The notes below the pieces were generated by a model. That model had not been told where the DNA came from, ran no database searches, and saw nothing but the letters and a program-made list of their open reading frames with translations. A DNA stretch of 6,240 nucleotides, taken from positions 1 through 6,240 of the forward strand of contig VSOO01000096.1 in assembly GCA_009774895.1 (NCBI GenBank), read 5' to 3'. A program made the position numbers and the translations under genes. The stretch comes from Alistipes sp. GTDB lineage: Bacteria > Bacteroidota > Bacteroidia > Bacteroidales > Rikenellaceae. Shown here piece after piece: positions 1-6,140 of this stretch (its first letter is position 1; every line of letters starts with the position of its first letter).

Positions 1-1
1 G

Positions 2-1612
2 AATTACGACCCCCAGCAGGGCGATTCGCTCTTCATGCGGGCCGATACGATGTATCTGTACACCATGCTTCCGGGGCGTGCGGTGCCGGGCGTGCCCCGG
101 GAGCCGGAACTTGCGGCGGCCGATACCACGGAGGTTGCGGCGGCCGATACTGTGGCGCTTGCGACGCCGGAGACCGGCGATGCGGCCGGGGTCGAGACGT
201 CCGCGCCTGGCGCGGAGGAGACTTTCGCGGGCGCCGGGGGCGACCGCGGGGAGCGCATGCCGCAGATGCGGAGCGACTCGGAGCGACTCGGAGCGCAAAG
301 CGCAGCCGATACGGAGCGCTCGGGGGCCGATTCGGTCTCCACGACCGAAAGCGCTGTGGCGGATGCGCCGGCAGCCGAGGGGGCGGAACTTGCGGACAGC
401 ACCTTCGTGCAGCGGCCCGAACCCACGGAGGCGGAGCGGAAAGCGCAGTTGCGCGAGGCCGCACGCAAGGAGAAGGAGGAGGCGAAGGCCGCGCGCGCCG
501 CGGCCCGGAAGCTCCGGCTCGACTCGATCGGCGAGCAGCGTCAGGCCAAACTCACGGCGCGTCTGCTGGCGCAGAAGGAGCGCGAGGAGGGCCGGCTGGA
601 GCGACAGCGCACGCGGGCCGCGGAGCGGTTGCAGCTGCGCCGGGCCCGGGCGTTGCGCAAGGGCCGCGAGCTGCCCGACTCGTCGCGGCTCGAAATGCTC
701 GACGGCCTGTTGGAGGACAATTTGTCGGCGCGCGACTCGTTGCAGTCCGTGCTGGCCGATACGACGCAGAGGGACAGCATGACGCTCATCCCGGTGCAGG
801 CGGATTCGGCCGACTCCGCGGAGGAGGAGCGTGCGTACCGCATGGTCAGGGCCTACCGCAACGTGCGGACGTTCCGCACCGATTTCCAGTCGGTGTGCGA
901 TTCGCTCGTGGCCGTGGGGCGCGACTCGACGATTCATTTGTATGTGGATCCGGTGCTGTGGAACGAGTCCAACCAGATCACTTCCGACGTCATGGACGTA
1001 TATACCGCGCGGCAGCAGATCGAGCGGGCCGAATTCATCGGCGCGCCCATGATGGTGAGCGAGATCGACACCGTGCACTACAACCAGGTGGCGGGCAAGG
1101 AGATGACGGCCTATTTCGCGCAGAACAGGATCTTCCGCAACGACGTGAACGGCAATGCGCAGACCATCTATTACATGCAGGAGAGCGACTCCCCGGAGGT
1201 GGGCGGCGTCATGACCCTGGAGAGCGGCAACATATCGTTTTACATCGACGGCGAAAACCGGATTTACCGCATCGTCTACCGCAACGACGTGAACTGGACG
1301 GCCTATCCGATGGACAAGATTCCGGAGGACATGGAGTTGTTCCTCAAGGGATTCCGCTGGGAGGCCGATCGTCGGCCCGACCGGAGCGACGTGTTCGACC
1401 GTCGGATCCGCCCCTCGGAGCGTGCGCGCCGCGAGCGGCTGCCGCGTCCGACGTTCCCCATCGCCGTGCGCATGGAGCTGAACAGGGAGCGTTTCGCCGA
1501 ACTGAACGGCTGGGTCGATCGTGACGACACGGTGCCTCCCGAGGCCGAAGAGTGGATGCGCTCGCTGGGGTACACCACGGGGCAGCCGCGGCCGGACGGC
1601 ATGAAACTCTGA
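2..1612 (+). CDS. OstA-like (LptA-family) protein, 5' partial
   Basis: This is a 536-residue open frame running in from the left edge; the true start lies outside the window. The first visible residues (QQGDSLFMRADTMYLYT) resemble the beta-strand repeat of OstA/LptA-like proteins of Bacteroidota, where such a strand has the form DSLFLHADTL. After an interruption (residues about 23-278) the family pattern resumes: YRMVRAYRNVRTFRTDFQSVCDSL near residue 279, then VDPVLWNESNQITSD, then a stretch around residues 365-400 with HYNQVAGKEMTAYF and NDVNGNAQTIYYM, typical of the C-terminal half of these periplasmic proteins. Family members are thought to act in LPS or lipid transport across the periplasm, by analogy with LptA; this is inferred for this protein. 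The intervening segment is Ala/Glu/Arg-rich, and residues about 140-227 look like a charged coiled coil. The gene ends in MKL-TGA. Family assignment is fairly secure; the exact role is not. Confidence 0.8.
   Translation, partial: NYDPQQGDSLFMRADTMYLYTMLPGRAVPGVPREPELAAADTTEVAAADTVALATPETGDAAGVETSAPGAEETFAGAGGDRGERMPQMRSDSERLGAQSAADTERSGADSVSTTESAVADAPAAEGAELADSTFVQRPEPTEAERKAQLREAARKEKEEAKAARAAARKLRLDSIGEQRQAKLTARLLAQKEREEGRLERQRTRAAERLQLRRARALRKGRELPDSSRLEMLDGLLEDNLSARDSLQSVLADTTQRDSMTLIPVQADSADSAEEERAYRMVRAYRNVRTFRTDFQSVCDSLVAVGRDSTIHLYVDPVLWNESNQITSDVMDVYTARQQIERAEFIGAPMMVSEIDTVHYNQVAGKEMTAYFAQNRIFRNDVNGNAQTIYYMQESDSPEVGGVMTLESGNISFYIDGENRIYRIVYRNDVNWTAYPMDKIPEDMELFLKGFRWEADRRPDRSDVFDRRIRPSERARRERLPRPTFPIAVRMELNRERFAELNGWVDRDDTVPPEAEEWMRSLGYTTGQPRPDGMKL
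111..150 (+). repeat. Imperfect 24-bp tandem repeat inside the OstA-like gene
   Basis: The 16-mer TTGCGGCGGCCGATAC occurs at 111-126 and again at 135-150, a period of 24 bp or eight codons. It gives two copies of an (L/V)AAADT peptide at the start of the low-complexity insertion. Because the period is a multiple of three, copy-number changes would lengthen or shorten the insertion without a frameshift. This suggests that the insertion grew by local duplication. Confidence 0.6.
271..295 (+). repeat. 10-bp direct repeat (2.5 copies) inside the OstA-like gene
   Basis: GAGCGACTCG is repeated head to tail at 271-280 and 281-290 and followed by a half copy GAGCG at 291-295. It encodes the S-D-S-E-R-L-G stretch. 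The unit is not a multiple of three, so loss or gain of one copy would shift the reading frame. With only two full copies the slippage rate is probably low. Confidence 0.6.
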
Positions 1613-1718
1613 GCTCGACGGCAGACGCTTCTGGAGCGTGGAGGAGTTGCGTGGGGCGGTGGGCACGGGAGTGCTCACGCCCGATTTCGCACGTGAAATG
1701 GCGTTGTCTTTCGGATAA
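1605..1718 (+). pseudogene. C-terminal remnant of a Nudix hydrolase gene
   Basis: The reading frame one base out of register with the preceding gene is open from 1605 (just after an in-frame TGA at 1602) to TAA at 1716-1718. It encodes 37 residues that look like the true C-terminus of a protein: NSELDGRRFWSVEELRGAVG followed by TGVLTPDFAREMALSFG. Nudix hydrolases of the isopentenyl-diphosphate-isomerase-like/YfcD type commonly end with EGRFWS-EEI, then a helix, then FTPDF or FTPNF, which is the same order seen here. There is no ATG near the start and no Nudix box (GX5EX7REUXEEXGU) upstream, where the OstA-like gene lies instead, so the catalytic body is missing. I read this as a deletion remnant fused to the 3' end of the neighbouring gene. 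The assignment comes from recalled family pattern only, and a chance open frame of 37 codons in GC-rich DNA cannot be excluded. Confidence 0.5.
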
Positions 1719-1732
1719 ATTGCGTATCTTTA
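1704..1732 (+). promoter_or_regulatory. Bacteroidota-type promoter for the mechanosensitive channel gene
   Basis: A -33-like TTG at 1704-1706 is followed after 18 nt by TATCTTTA at 1725-1732, one mismatch from the Bacteroidota -7 consensus TAnnTTTG. The region between is the only AT-rich stretch in this gap (GGATAAATTGCG). Transcription would start near 1738, leaving a leader of about 55 nt before the channel gene. The promoter overlaps the last codons and the stop of the Nudix-like remnant. Confidence 0.6.
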
Positions 1733-1792
1733 GCCCCTCGGGAATCCGTATTCCGCAGCCTCCGGGCGCGGTAATTGGAGTATCCTCCCGAT

Positions 1793-3061
1793 GTGAAAAC
1801 CGTGCAGAAAGTAGTTTTGGAGTGGATCGACGTGTTGCTGCGTCGTTCGGGAGTCGATCCTTCGCGCATCGACGGCGCCGACCAGTGGGTGGCGTTTTTC
1901 TTGATCGTGCTGCTGGCGCTGGCGCTGGATGCGGTGCTGCGTTTCGTGCTCCTGCGCGGGGTGAAACGCCTCGTGCTCCGAACCCGGGCCAAGTGGGACG
2001 ACGTGCTGTTCAGCGACCGCGTCCTGCGGCGCATGAGCCATATCCTCACGCCCATGTTGGTTTACGTGCTGCTGCCCGTCGCCTTTCCGCGCGAGTCGGA
2101 GGCGCTGCACATCCTCGTGCGGCTGACGCAGATCGCCATCGTGGTCGTCATCTTCCGTTTTGTGAGCGCACTGATCTATACGGCGTTCGAATTCGTGTCG
2201 GAGCGTCCGGCGTGGGAGGGCAAGCCCATCAAGGGCCTGCGTCAGACGGGGCAGGGCATCGCGCTGCTGATCTGCACGATTCTGGTCGTCTCGATCCTGC
2301 TGGGCAAGTCGCCCGCGTTCCTGCTGACGGGTCTGGGTGCTTCGGCCGCCGTAATCATGCTGATCTTCCGCGACAGCATCCTCGGCTTCGTGTCGGGCAT
2401 ACAGTTGTCGGCCAACAACATGCTGCGCGTGGGCGACTGGATCGCCATGCCCAAGTACGACGCCGACGGTGCGGTGGAGGAGGTGTCGCTGACCACCGTG
2501 AAGATCCGTAACTGGGACAATACCGTAACGACGGTGCCGCCCTACCTGCTGGTGAGCGAGTCGTTTCAGAACTGGCGGGCCATGCAGCTCACGGGCGGCC
2601 GCCGCGTGAAGCGCTCGATCAGCATCGACATGACCAGCGTGCGGTTCTGCACGCCCGAGATGATCGCCCGCTACCGCGGCAGCGGGCTGCTGCGCACCTA
2701 CATCGAGACGGAGTTGCAGCACAACGACGCATTCAACGCCTCGCGCAATCCCGAGCCCGGCATGGAGGGCATCGACGGCCGGCGCCTGACCAATCTGGGC
2801 GTTTTCCGCGCCTATCTGGTGGAGTACCTGCGCACCTCGGTGCGCGTGAACAAGGGCATGACGCTCATGGTGCGTCAGTTGCAGCCCACATCGTCGGGTA
2901 TTCCCATCGAGCTCTATTTCTTTACCGACACCGTGAACTGGATCGAGTACGAGGGGATTCAGTCCGATGTGTTCGACCATGTGCTGGCCGTGATTCCCGA
3001 ATTCGACCTGAGGGTGTTTCAGAATCCTTCGGGCAGCGACGTGCAGGAACTCAAGTCGTAG
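1793..3061 (+). CDS. YbdG-type small-conductance mechanosensitive channel (MscS family)
   Basis: This inner-membrane channel should open under membrane tension to release solutes during osmotic downshock. The 422-residue protein is close in length to E. coli YbdG (about 415). Hydrophobic segments fall at residues about 32-54, 82-98, 109-131, 154-172 and 175-199, matching the five-helix YbdG layout with the last one as the pore helix (LLTGLGASAAVIMLIFRD). Next come the MscS beta-domain hallmarks: GIQLSANNMLRVGDWI, the MPKYDADGAVEEV stretch, then TTVKIRNWDNTVTTVPPYLL and SESFQNWRAM, and the YbdG-specific GGRRVKRSISID. The start is uncertain. GTG at 1793 has GGAG 12 nt upstream and opens MKTVQKVV, while an in-frame TTG at 1775 would add six residues. 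The ATG at 1791 is out of frame and is followed at once by TGA. The gene is apparently monocistronic, with its own promoter upstream and a hairpin downstream. Confidence 0.9.
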   Translation: MKTVQKVVLEWIDVLLRRSGVDPSRIDGADQWVAFFLIVLLALALDAVLRFVLLRGVKRLVLRTRAKWDDVLFSDRVLRRMSHILTPMLVYVLLPVAFPRESEALHILVRLTQIAIVVVIFRFVSALIYTAFEFVSERPAWEGKPIKGLRQTGQGIALLICTILVVSILLGKSPAFLLTGLGASAAVIMLIFRDSILGFVSGIQLSANNMLRVGDWIAMPKYDADGAVEEVSLTTVKIRNWDNTVTTVPPYLLVSESFQNWRAMQLTGGRRVKRSISIDMTSVRFCTPEMIARYRGSGLLRTYIETELQHNDAFNASRNPEPGMEGIDGRRLTNLGVFRAYLVEYLRTSVRVNKGMTLMVRQLQPTSSGIPIELYFFTDTVNWIEYEGIQSDVFDHVLAVIPEFDLRVFQNPSGSDVQELKS

Positions 3062-3106
3062 GCCCGGGTACGGAGGCCGCTGCCTGAGCGTGCGGCGGTC
3101 CGTATG

Positions 3107-3142
3107 CGCAGCGGGCGCACCGAAACCGGTGCGCCCGCTGCG
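3107..3142. terminator. Bidirectional hairpin between convergent genes
   Basis: A perfect 16-bp GC-rich stem (3107-3122 with 3127-3142) closes an AAAC loop. It lies 45 bp after the channel stop and about 30 bp before the end of nrdG on the opposite strand, the classic place for a shared terminator. No real U-tract follows on either side (GTGTTTGCG on the + strand), so it may act as a pausing or mRNA 3'-end-protecting structure rather than a textbook intrinsic terminator. Confidence 0.7.
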
Positions 3143-3171
3143 TGTTTGCGTATGGCGGCATGCGCCGCGGG

Positions 3172-3639
3172 TCACCTGCGGGTGAAGCGCCCGGTGAGGT
3201 CGGTGCGCGAGCCGTCGGACTCCAGGCGGTAGAGGCGCTGGTTGGTCGTGGGGGAGCGCAGGCCGCCCAGTGCCGCGACGTAGGGCCCGAGCTTCACGTA
3301 GTCGAGGGTGCCGGCAGGGAAGTGCGGCGGCAGCTCGGCGCAGCCCGAGTACCATGCGGTGCGGAGGCCGCGGCGGAGCGTGCGGGCCGCGGCGGCCAGG
3401 CGCGCCACCTCGGCCGGGTCGCCGTCGCCGCCCATCAGGCAGAGGCAGGTGACCGCATCGCCGTAGCGTTCGAGCAGCTCCGCGAGGACGGCGGGCGTGA
3501 GCGGTTCGCCGATCTCCTGCTGCAACTGGGGGCTGTGGCATCCCGGGCAGCGGTTGGGGCAGCCCGCGATGTTTACGGCGAGCGTCACCTCGTCCGGAAT
3601 CTCCTGGAATACGACGTCGTAGTCGGTGTACTTCAGCAT
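3172..3639 (-). CDS. nrdG: Anaerobic ribonucleotide reductase activating protein (radical SAM)
   Basis: This is the activase for class III ribonucleotide reductase: it binds a 4Fe-4S cluster, cleaves S-adenosylmethionine and generates the glycyl radical on NrdD. The 155-residue protein has the usual short NrdG length. The cluster motif C-x3-C-x2-C is at Cys27, Cys31 and Cys34 (GCPNRCPGCHS). The SAM-amino-group motif, normally GGEP, appears here as MGGDGDP (residues 69-75). A WYSG strand at about 97-100 and a YVKLGPY strand at 114-120 continue the partial barrel, and the end has the family-typical TNQRLY plus SDG turn. ATG at 3639 is the obvious start (MLKYTDYDVVFQEIPDEVT). The gene follows nrdD after 11 bp with no Shine-Dalgarno, indicating one operon and shared control by the cobalamin riboswitch leader. 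The ORF extends upstream of this ATG, but that part merely shadows nrdD. Confidence 0.93.
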   Translation of the reverse strand: MLKYTDYDVVFQEIPDEVTLAVNIAGCPNRCPGCHSPQLQQEIGEPLTPAVLAELLERYGDAVTCLCLMGGDGDPAEVARLAAAARTLRRGLRTAWYSGCAELPPHFPAGTLDYVKLGPYVAALGGLRSPTTNQRLYRLESDGSRTDLTGRFTRR

Positions 3640-3650
3640 CGGAGTGCGTT

Positions 3651-5786
3651 TTATGCCGTGCGGGCCCTGAGGTCGTCGCGGGACTCCGCCGAGGCCTCGG
3701 CCGCAGGGTTGTAGTGGCGTCGTGCGGCCTCCTGCTGGCGGGCCTGGGAGAAGTTGCTCACGCGCTTCATGTAGCCGATCACGCGGGTCAGGTAGTCGGT
3801 GTTGCGGCTGCGGCATACGGGGCATTCGTGCAGGTAGCGCTTGTCGATGTGTCCGCAGTCGTTGCACACCGTGTTGGGGATGTTGAACGTGAAGTAGTTG
3901 CATCCCTCGCGCGCCGCAACGCGCAGGAGCTGGCGGTATTGCGCCTCGCTCAGGTGCTCCTCCAGGTTGAGGTGGAGGGCCGAGCCGCCGGTGAGGTGCT
4001 CGATGTAGCGGCGGCCGTGGAGCCGGAACTTGTCGAGGATGTTGAGCCGCGAATCCTCCACGGCGTAGAAGTAGCTGTTGTAGCAGTCGCGCGGCACCGC
4101 ATAGCCGTCCTCGCGGTCCCACTTGGCGTGTTTCACGCCCACGTTCTCCGCGGGGATCATCTCGCAGTTGAACATCACCTCCTTCGTGCGGTATTTTCTG
4201 TTGTAGCGTTCGATCAGCCCCAGGATCTCCTGCACGAAACGCTGGTAGTCCGCATTGTCGTCGATCCTGAGTCCGAGCGACTCGGCGGCCTCGACCAGGC
4301 CGTTCACGCCGATGGTCAGGTATTGGCGCGCGAGGTTGATGTATCCCGCGTCGAAGAGCGGAAGCATGCCCCGGGCGTGGAGGTCGCGCAGGTTCTCGTT
4401 GTAGGCCAGCTGCACTTTGTGCACCAGGTCCACGACCTCTTCGAGCAGCTCCATGTAGGGGGTGCCGGCGCGTCGCGCATGCTGGATGCAGCGGTTGAGG
4501 TTTATCGTAAGAACGCTTTTCGAGCCGGTCGATACGACTCCCGCTCCCAGCGTGTAGCTGAAGCCGTTGTCCTGTATCTCGTTGCGCAGGCGGCAGCAGC
4601 TCGACAGCGAGTCGGCGTTGTCGCTCATGTAGGTGAAGAAGGAGTGCCCCTCGGCGTACATGCGGGCCGTGAAGTCGCCCCACTCGCGGTCGATCACGTC
4701 GCCGTCTCGCGTGAGCAGCGCCATGGTCTCTACGGGGAAGGTCAGCACGGTCTTCGTGCGCTCGGCGTTGAACCACCGCATGAAGCGCTTCTGCAACCAG
4801 CTCAGCGACTCCCAGTGGGGGCGCGAGCCGTCGGGGAAGCGGAATTCGCCGAACAGGCTCTCGAAGTAGGGGCGGTCGTAGTAGGCGATGTTCCAGAAGA
4901 CGGCCTGGAAGTTGCGGGCGCCCGTCGGCTGGTTGATCGAGTAGACGATCTGCTCGAAGCAGTCGGTCACCACCTTGTCGAGCGTGCGGCGGCGGCGCGA
5001 GAGATCGACCACCTCGTCCGCACGCAGGTGGTAGTCCTCGCCGTACTCCTGCTCCACGAAATAGTTGAGATACATGAGGAATTCGGGCGTGGCGCAGGCG
5101 CCGCTCAGCATGCTCGACACGATGAAGACCATATTGACGAAGCCGCCGCAGAACGACTTGAGGTTGGTGGGTGCCGTGGAGTTGCCGCCGATGGATTTCG
5201 TGCCGCCCAGCAGCCACGGGTACATCGTGATCGAGGCGCAGTAGTTGGCCAGCGAGGTCTCGTCGTTCTTGTAGATGAAGTGGCGGTTGAGCAGCTCGAC
5301 GTAGCGGTCCGAGAGCTCCTTGCCGTACATCTCCTTCAGCCGGTCGGTGAGCAGCCGGCGGTTCAGCCGGATGAAACCCGCCTTGGGCAGCTCGCCGATC
5401 AGGGTGGCGATGTTCTTGTTCTCGACGTTGGCGTTGGCGTCGTATTTCGATCCGGTGGCCGGGTTCTTCGCGTCGCAGTAGTCGAGCAGGAAGTGGAGCT
5501 TGTCGCGCACCTCGCGGTCTTCGAGGTGGCTTTGGCGGTAGAGCATGAACGATTTGGCTGCGCGGTAGTACTTCTCGGCCATGAGCGCCGTCTCTACCTG
5601 GTTCTGTATCTCCTCCACGGTCATGTCGCCGCAGATGCGGATGCGTCCGAGGATGGCGGTCATCGTCTCCTCGTTGGCGTAGGTGCCCACCGAAAGGAAG
5701 GCTTTGGCTACGGCGTTGCGGATCTTTCCGATGGAGAAGGGCTCCCTCTTGCCGTCGCGTTTCGTGATGTACAGTTCTCTTTCCAT
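3651..5786 (-). CDS. nrdD: Anaerobic (class III) ribonucleoside-triphosphate reductase
   Basis: This enzyme reduces ribonucleoside triphosphates to deoxyribonucleotides under anaerobic conditions using an oxygen-sensitive glycyl radical. From the chosen start it has 711 residues, a normal length. An ATP-cone occupies about residues 4-90 (YITKRDGKREPFSIGKIRNA), predicting dATP/ATP activity control. The barrel includes RNFQAVFWN (291-299) and a SSCCR motif at 395-399, where Cys397 or Cys398 is the likely thiyl-radical residue. The C-terminal zinc ribbon is Cys641/Cys644 and Cys655/Cys658, and the glycyl-radical loop RVIGYM places the radical on Gly671. ATG at 5786 (MERELYITKRDG) was chosen because AAAGAGA lies 4 nt upstream and homologues begin just before the ATP-cone; an ATG at 5801 would add MQRDT. 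It is the first gene of nrdDG, with a cobalamin riboswitch in its leader. Confidence 0.95.
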   Translation of the reverse strand: MERELYITKRDGKREPFSIGKIRNAVAKAFLSVGTYANEETMTAILGRIRICGDMTVEEIQNQVETALMAEKYYRAAKSFMLYRQSHLEDREVRDKLHFLLDYCDAKNPATGSKYDANANVENKNIATLIGELPKAGFIRLNRRLLTDRLKEMYGKELSDRYVELLNRHFIYKNDETSLANYCASITMYPWLLGGTKSIGGNSTAPTNLKSFCGGFVNMVFIVSSMLSGACATPEFLMYLNYFVEQEYGEDYHLRADEVVDLSRRRRTLDKVVTDCFEQIVYSINQPTGARNFQAVFWNIAYYDRPYFESLFGEFRFPDGSRPHWESLSWLQKRFMRWFNAERTKTVLTFPVETMALLTRDGDVIDREWGDFTARMYAEGHSFFTYMSDNADSLSSCCRLRNEIQDNGFSYTLGAGVVSTGSKSVLTINLNRCIQHARRAGTPYMELLEEVVDLVHKVQLAYNENLRDLHARGMLPLFDAGYINLARQYLTIGVNGLVEAAESLGLRIDDNADYQRFVQEILGLIERYNRKYRTKEVMFNCEMIPAENVGVKHAKWDREDGYAVPRDCYNSYFYAVEDSRLNILDKFRLHGRRYIEHLTGGSALHLNLEEHLSEAQYRQLLRVAAREGCNYFTFNIPNTVCNDCGHIDKRYLHECPVCRSRNTDYLTRVIGYMKRVSNFSQARQQEAARRHYNPAAEASAESRDDLRARTA

Positions 5787-5848
5787 AGTATCTCTTTGCA
5801 TTTCGTTCGCTGGGTCGGAGGCGGGTTCGGGCGTGTGCGGGGAAAGGG

Positions 5849-5863
5849 GCAGGCGGTGCCTGC
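5849..5863 (-). other. Small hairpin in the nrdD leader, possible part of the expression platform
   Basis: On the - strand GCAGGC and GCCTGC pair around a 3-nt ACC loop, about 60 nt before nrdD. It is followed by CCCCTTTCCCC rather than a U-run, so it is a poor intrinsic terminator. Its GCAGG could instead pair with the CCTGC at the end of the riboswitch B12 box, giving a possible alternative fold. That switching role is inference only. Confidence 0.3.
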
Positions 5864-5878
5864 GGCCGATCTTCCGCT

Positions 5879-5892
5879 CTTTCACCCGAAAG
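5879..5892 (-). promoter_or_regulatory. P13/L13 hairpin of the cobalamin riboswitch
   Basis: Just downstream of P1, CTTTC and GAAAG form a 5-bp stem with a GGGT loop. CGGG (loop plus closing C) is complementary to CCCG in the L5 loop at 6006-6009, which is the known L5-L13 kissing interaction that couples cobalamin binding to gene control. It sits about 90 nt before the nrdD start, so it does not mask the ribosome binding site directly. Confidence 0.55.
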
Positions 5893-5903
5893 CTCCGGAT
5901 CCT

Positions 5904-6082
5904 CGGACGACGGCAGGTCTTCTGGCTCGCTCCGGCCTGCACGCCTTCCCGGCGCGCGGGGGCGCCTGTGGCTCTATCGTGCGGCTTTACTGGAACTTAC
6001 AGCTACGGGGATAGCTCCTGATTCGCACAGGATTCCCTTTTGATCCCCGACCGACGAGGCGGTGCGCGGGGAACCGTGTCCG
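5904..6082 (-). promoter_or_regulatory. Cobalamin (B12) riboswitch upstream of nrdDG
   Basis: Reading the - strand, the conserved blocks appear in the correct order. AAAAGGGAATCC and GTGCGAATC are followed by an L5 hairpin (AGCTA, loop TCCCCG, TAGCT; 6001-6016) and CTGTAAG. Next come GCCACAGG, GGGAAGGCG and the B12 box GCCAGAAGACCTGCC at 5912-5926. P4 pairs TCCTG with CAGGA, and P1 pairs CGGAC (6078-6082) with GTCCG (5904-5908). All elements of the family (Rfam Cobalamin, RF00174) seem intact. The only gene downstream is nrdD, about 118 nt away, so adenosylcobalamin or a related corrinoid is expected to lower expression of the B12-independent reductase. Whether control is transcriptional or translational cannot be read from the sequence. 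Confidence 0.93.
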
Positions 6083-6085
6083 GAA

Positions 6086-6117
6086 CAAATGTACGCAAAA
6101 TATCCGGGGCCGCACAA
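6086..6117 (-). promoter_or_regulatory. Promoter of the nrdDG operon
   Basis: On the - strand TTG (6117-6115) is followed after 21 nt by TACATTTG (6093-6086), an exact match to the Bacteroidota -7 element TAnnTTTG. Transcription would begin around 6081, so the transcript starts almost exactly at the P1 stem of the riboswitch and the leader is close to 295 nt. Confidence 0.7.
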
Positions 6118-6126
6118 TTCGGGAGC

Positions 6127-6140
6127 GGGATTTTTATCCC
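6127..6140. other. 14-bp perfect inverted repeat upstream of the nrdDG promoter
   Basis: GGGAT, TTTT, ATCCC forms a perfect palindrome-with-spacer ten bases upstream of the -33 element of the nrdDG promoter, in otherwise GC-rich DNA. It does not resemble the NrdR box and is not followed by a gene end. An operator for an unknown regulator is possible; chance is also possible. Confidence 0.3.

Noticed and set aside
1552..2511. 319-codon open frame on the + strand overlapping three features
   Set aside because: It is out of frame with the OstA-like gene, the remnant and the channel; its composition is that of a shadow frame.
1730..3541. 603-codon open frame on the - strand under the channel gene and nrdG
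   Set aside because: It crosses two genes and the hairpin between them. The translation is His/Arg/Gln-rich low complexity without domains, while the + strand has clear MscS motifs.
5787..5942. In-frame N-terminal extension of NrdD up to an ATG at 5942
   Set aside because: It would translate the riboswitch and leader. The extension is basic and unconserved, and the ATP-cone begins right after the ATG at 5786.
3714..6014. 766-codon open frame on the + strand opposite nrdD
   Set aside because: It is the exact antisense of nrdD and the riboswitch. The translation is Val/Ala/Glu/His-rich with no family pattern, as expected from GC-rich codon bias, while the - strand shows all NrdD motifs.
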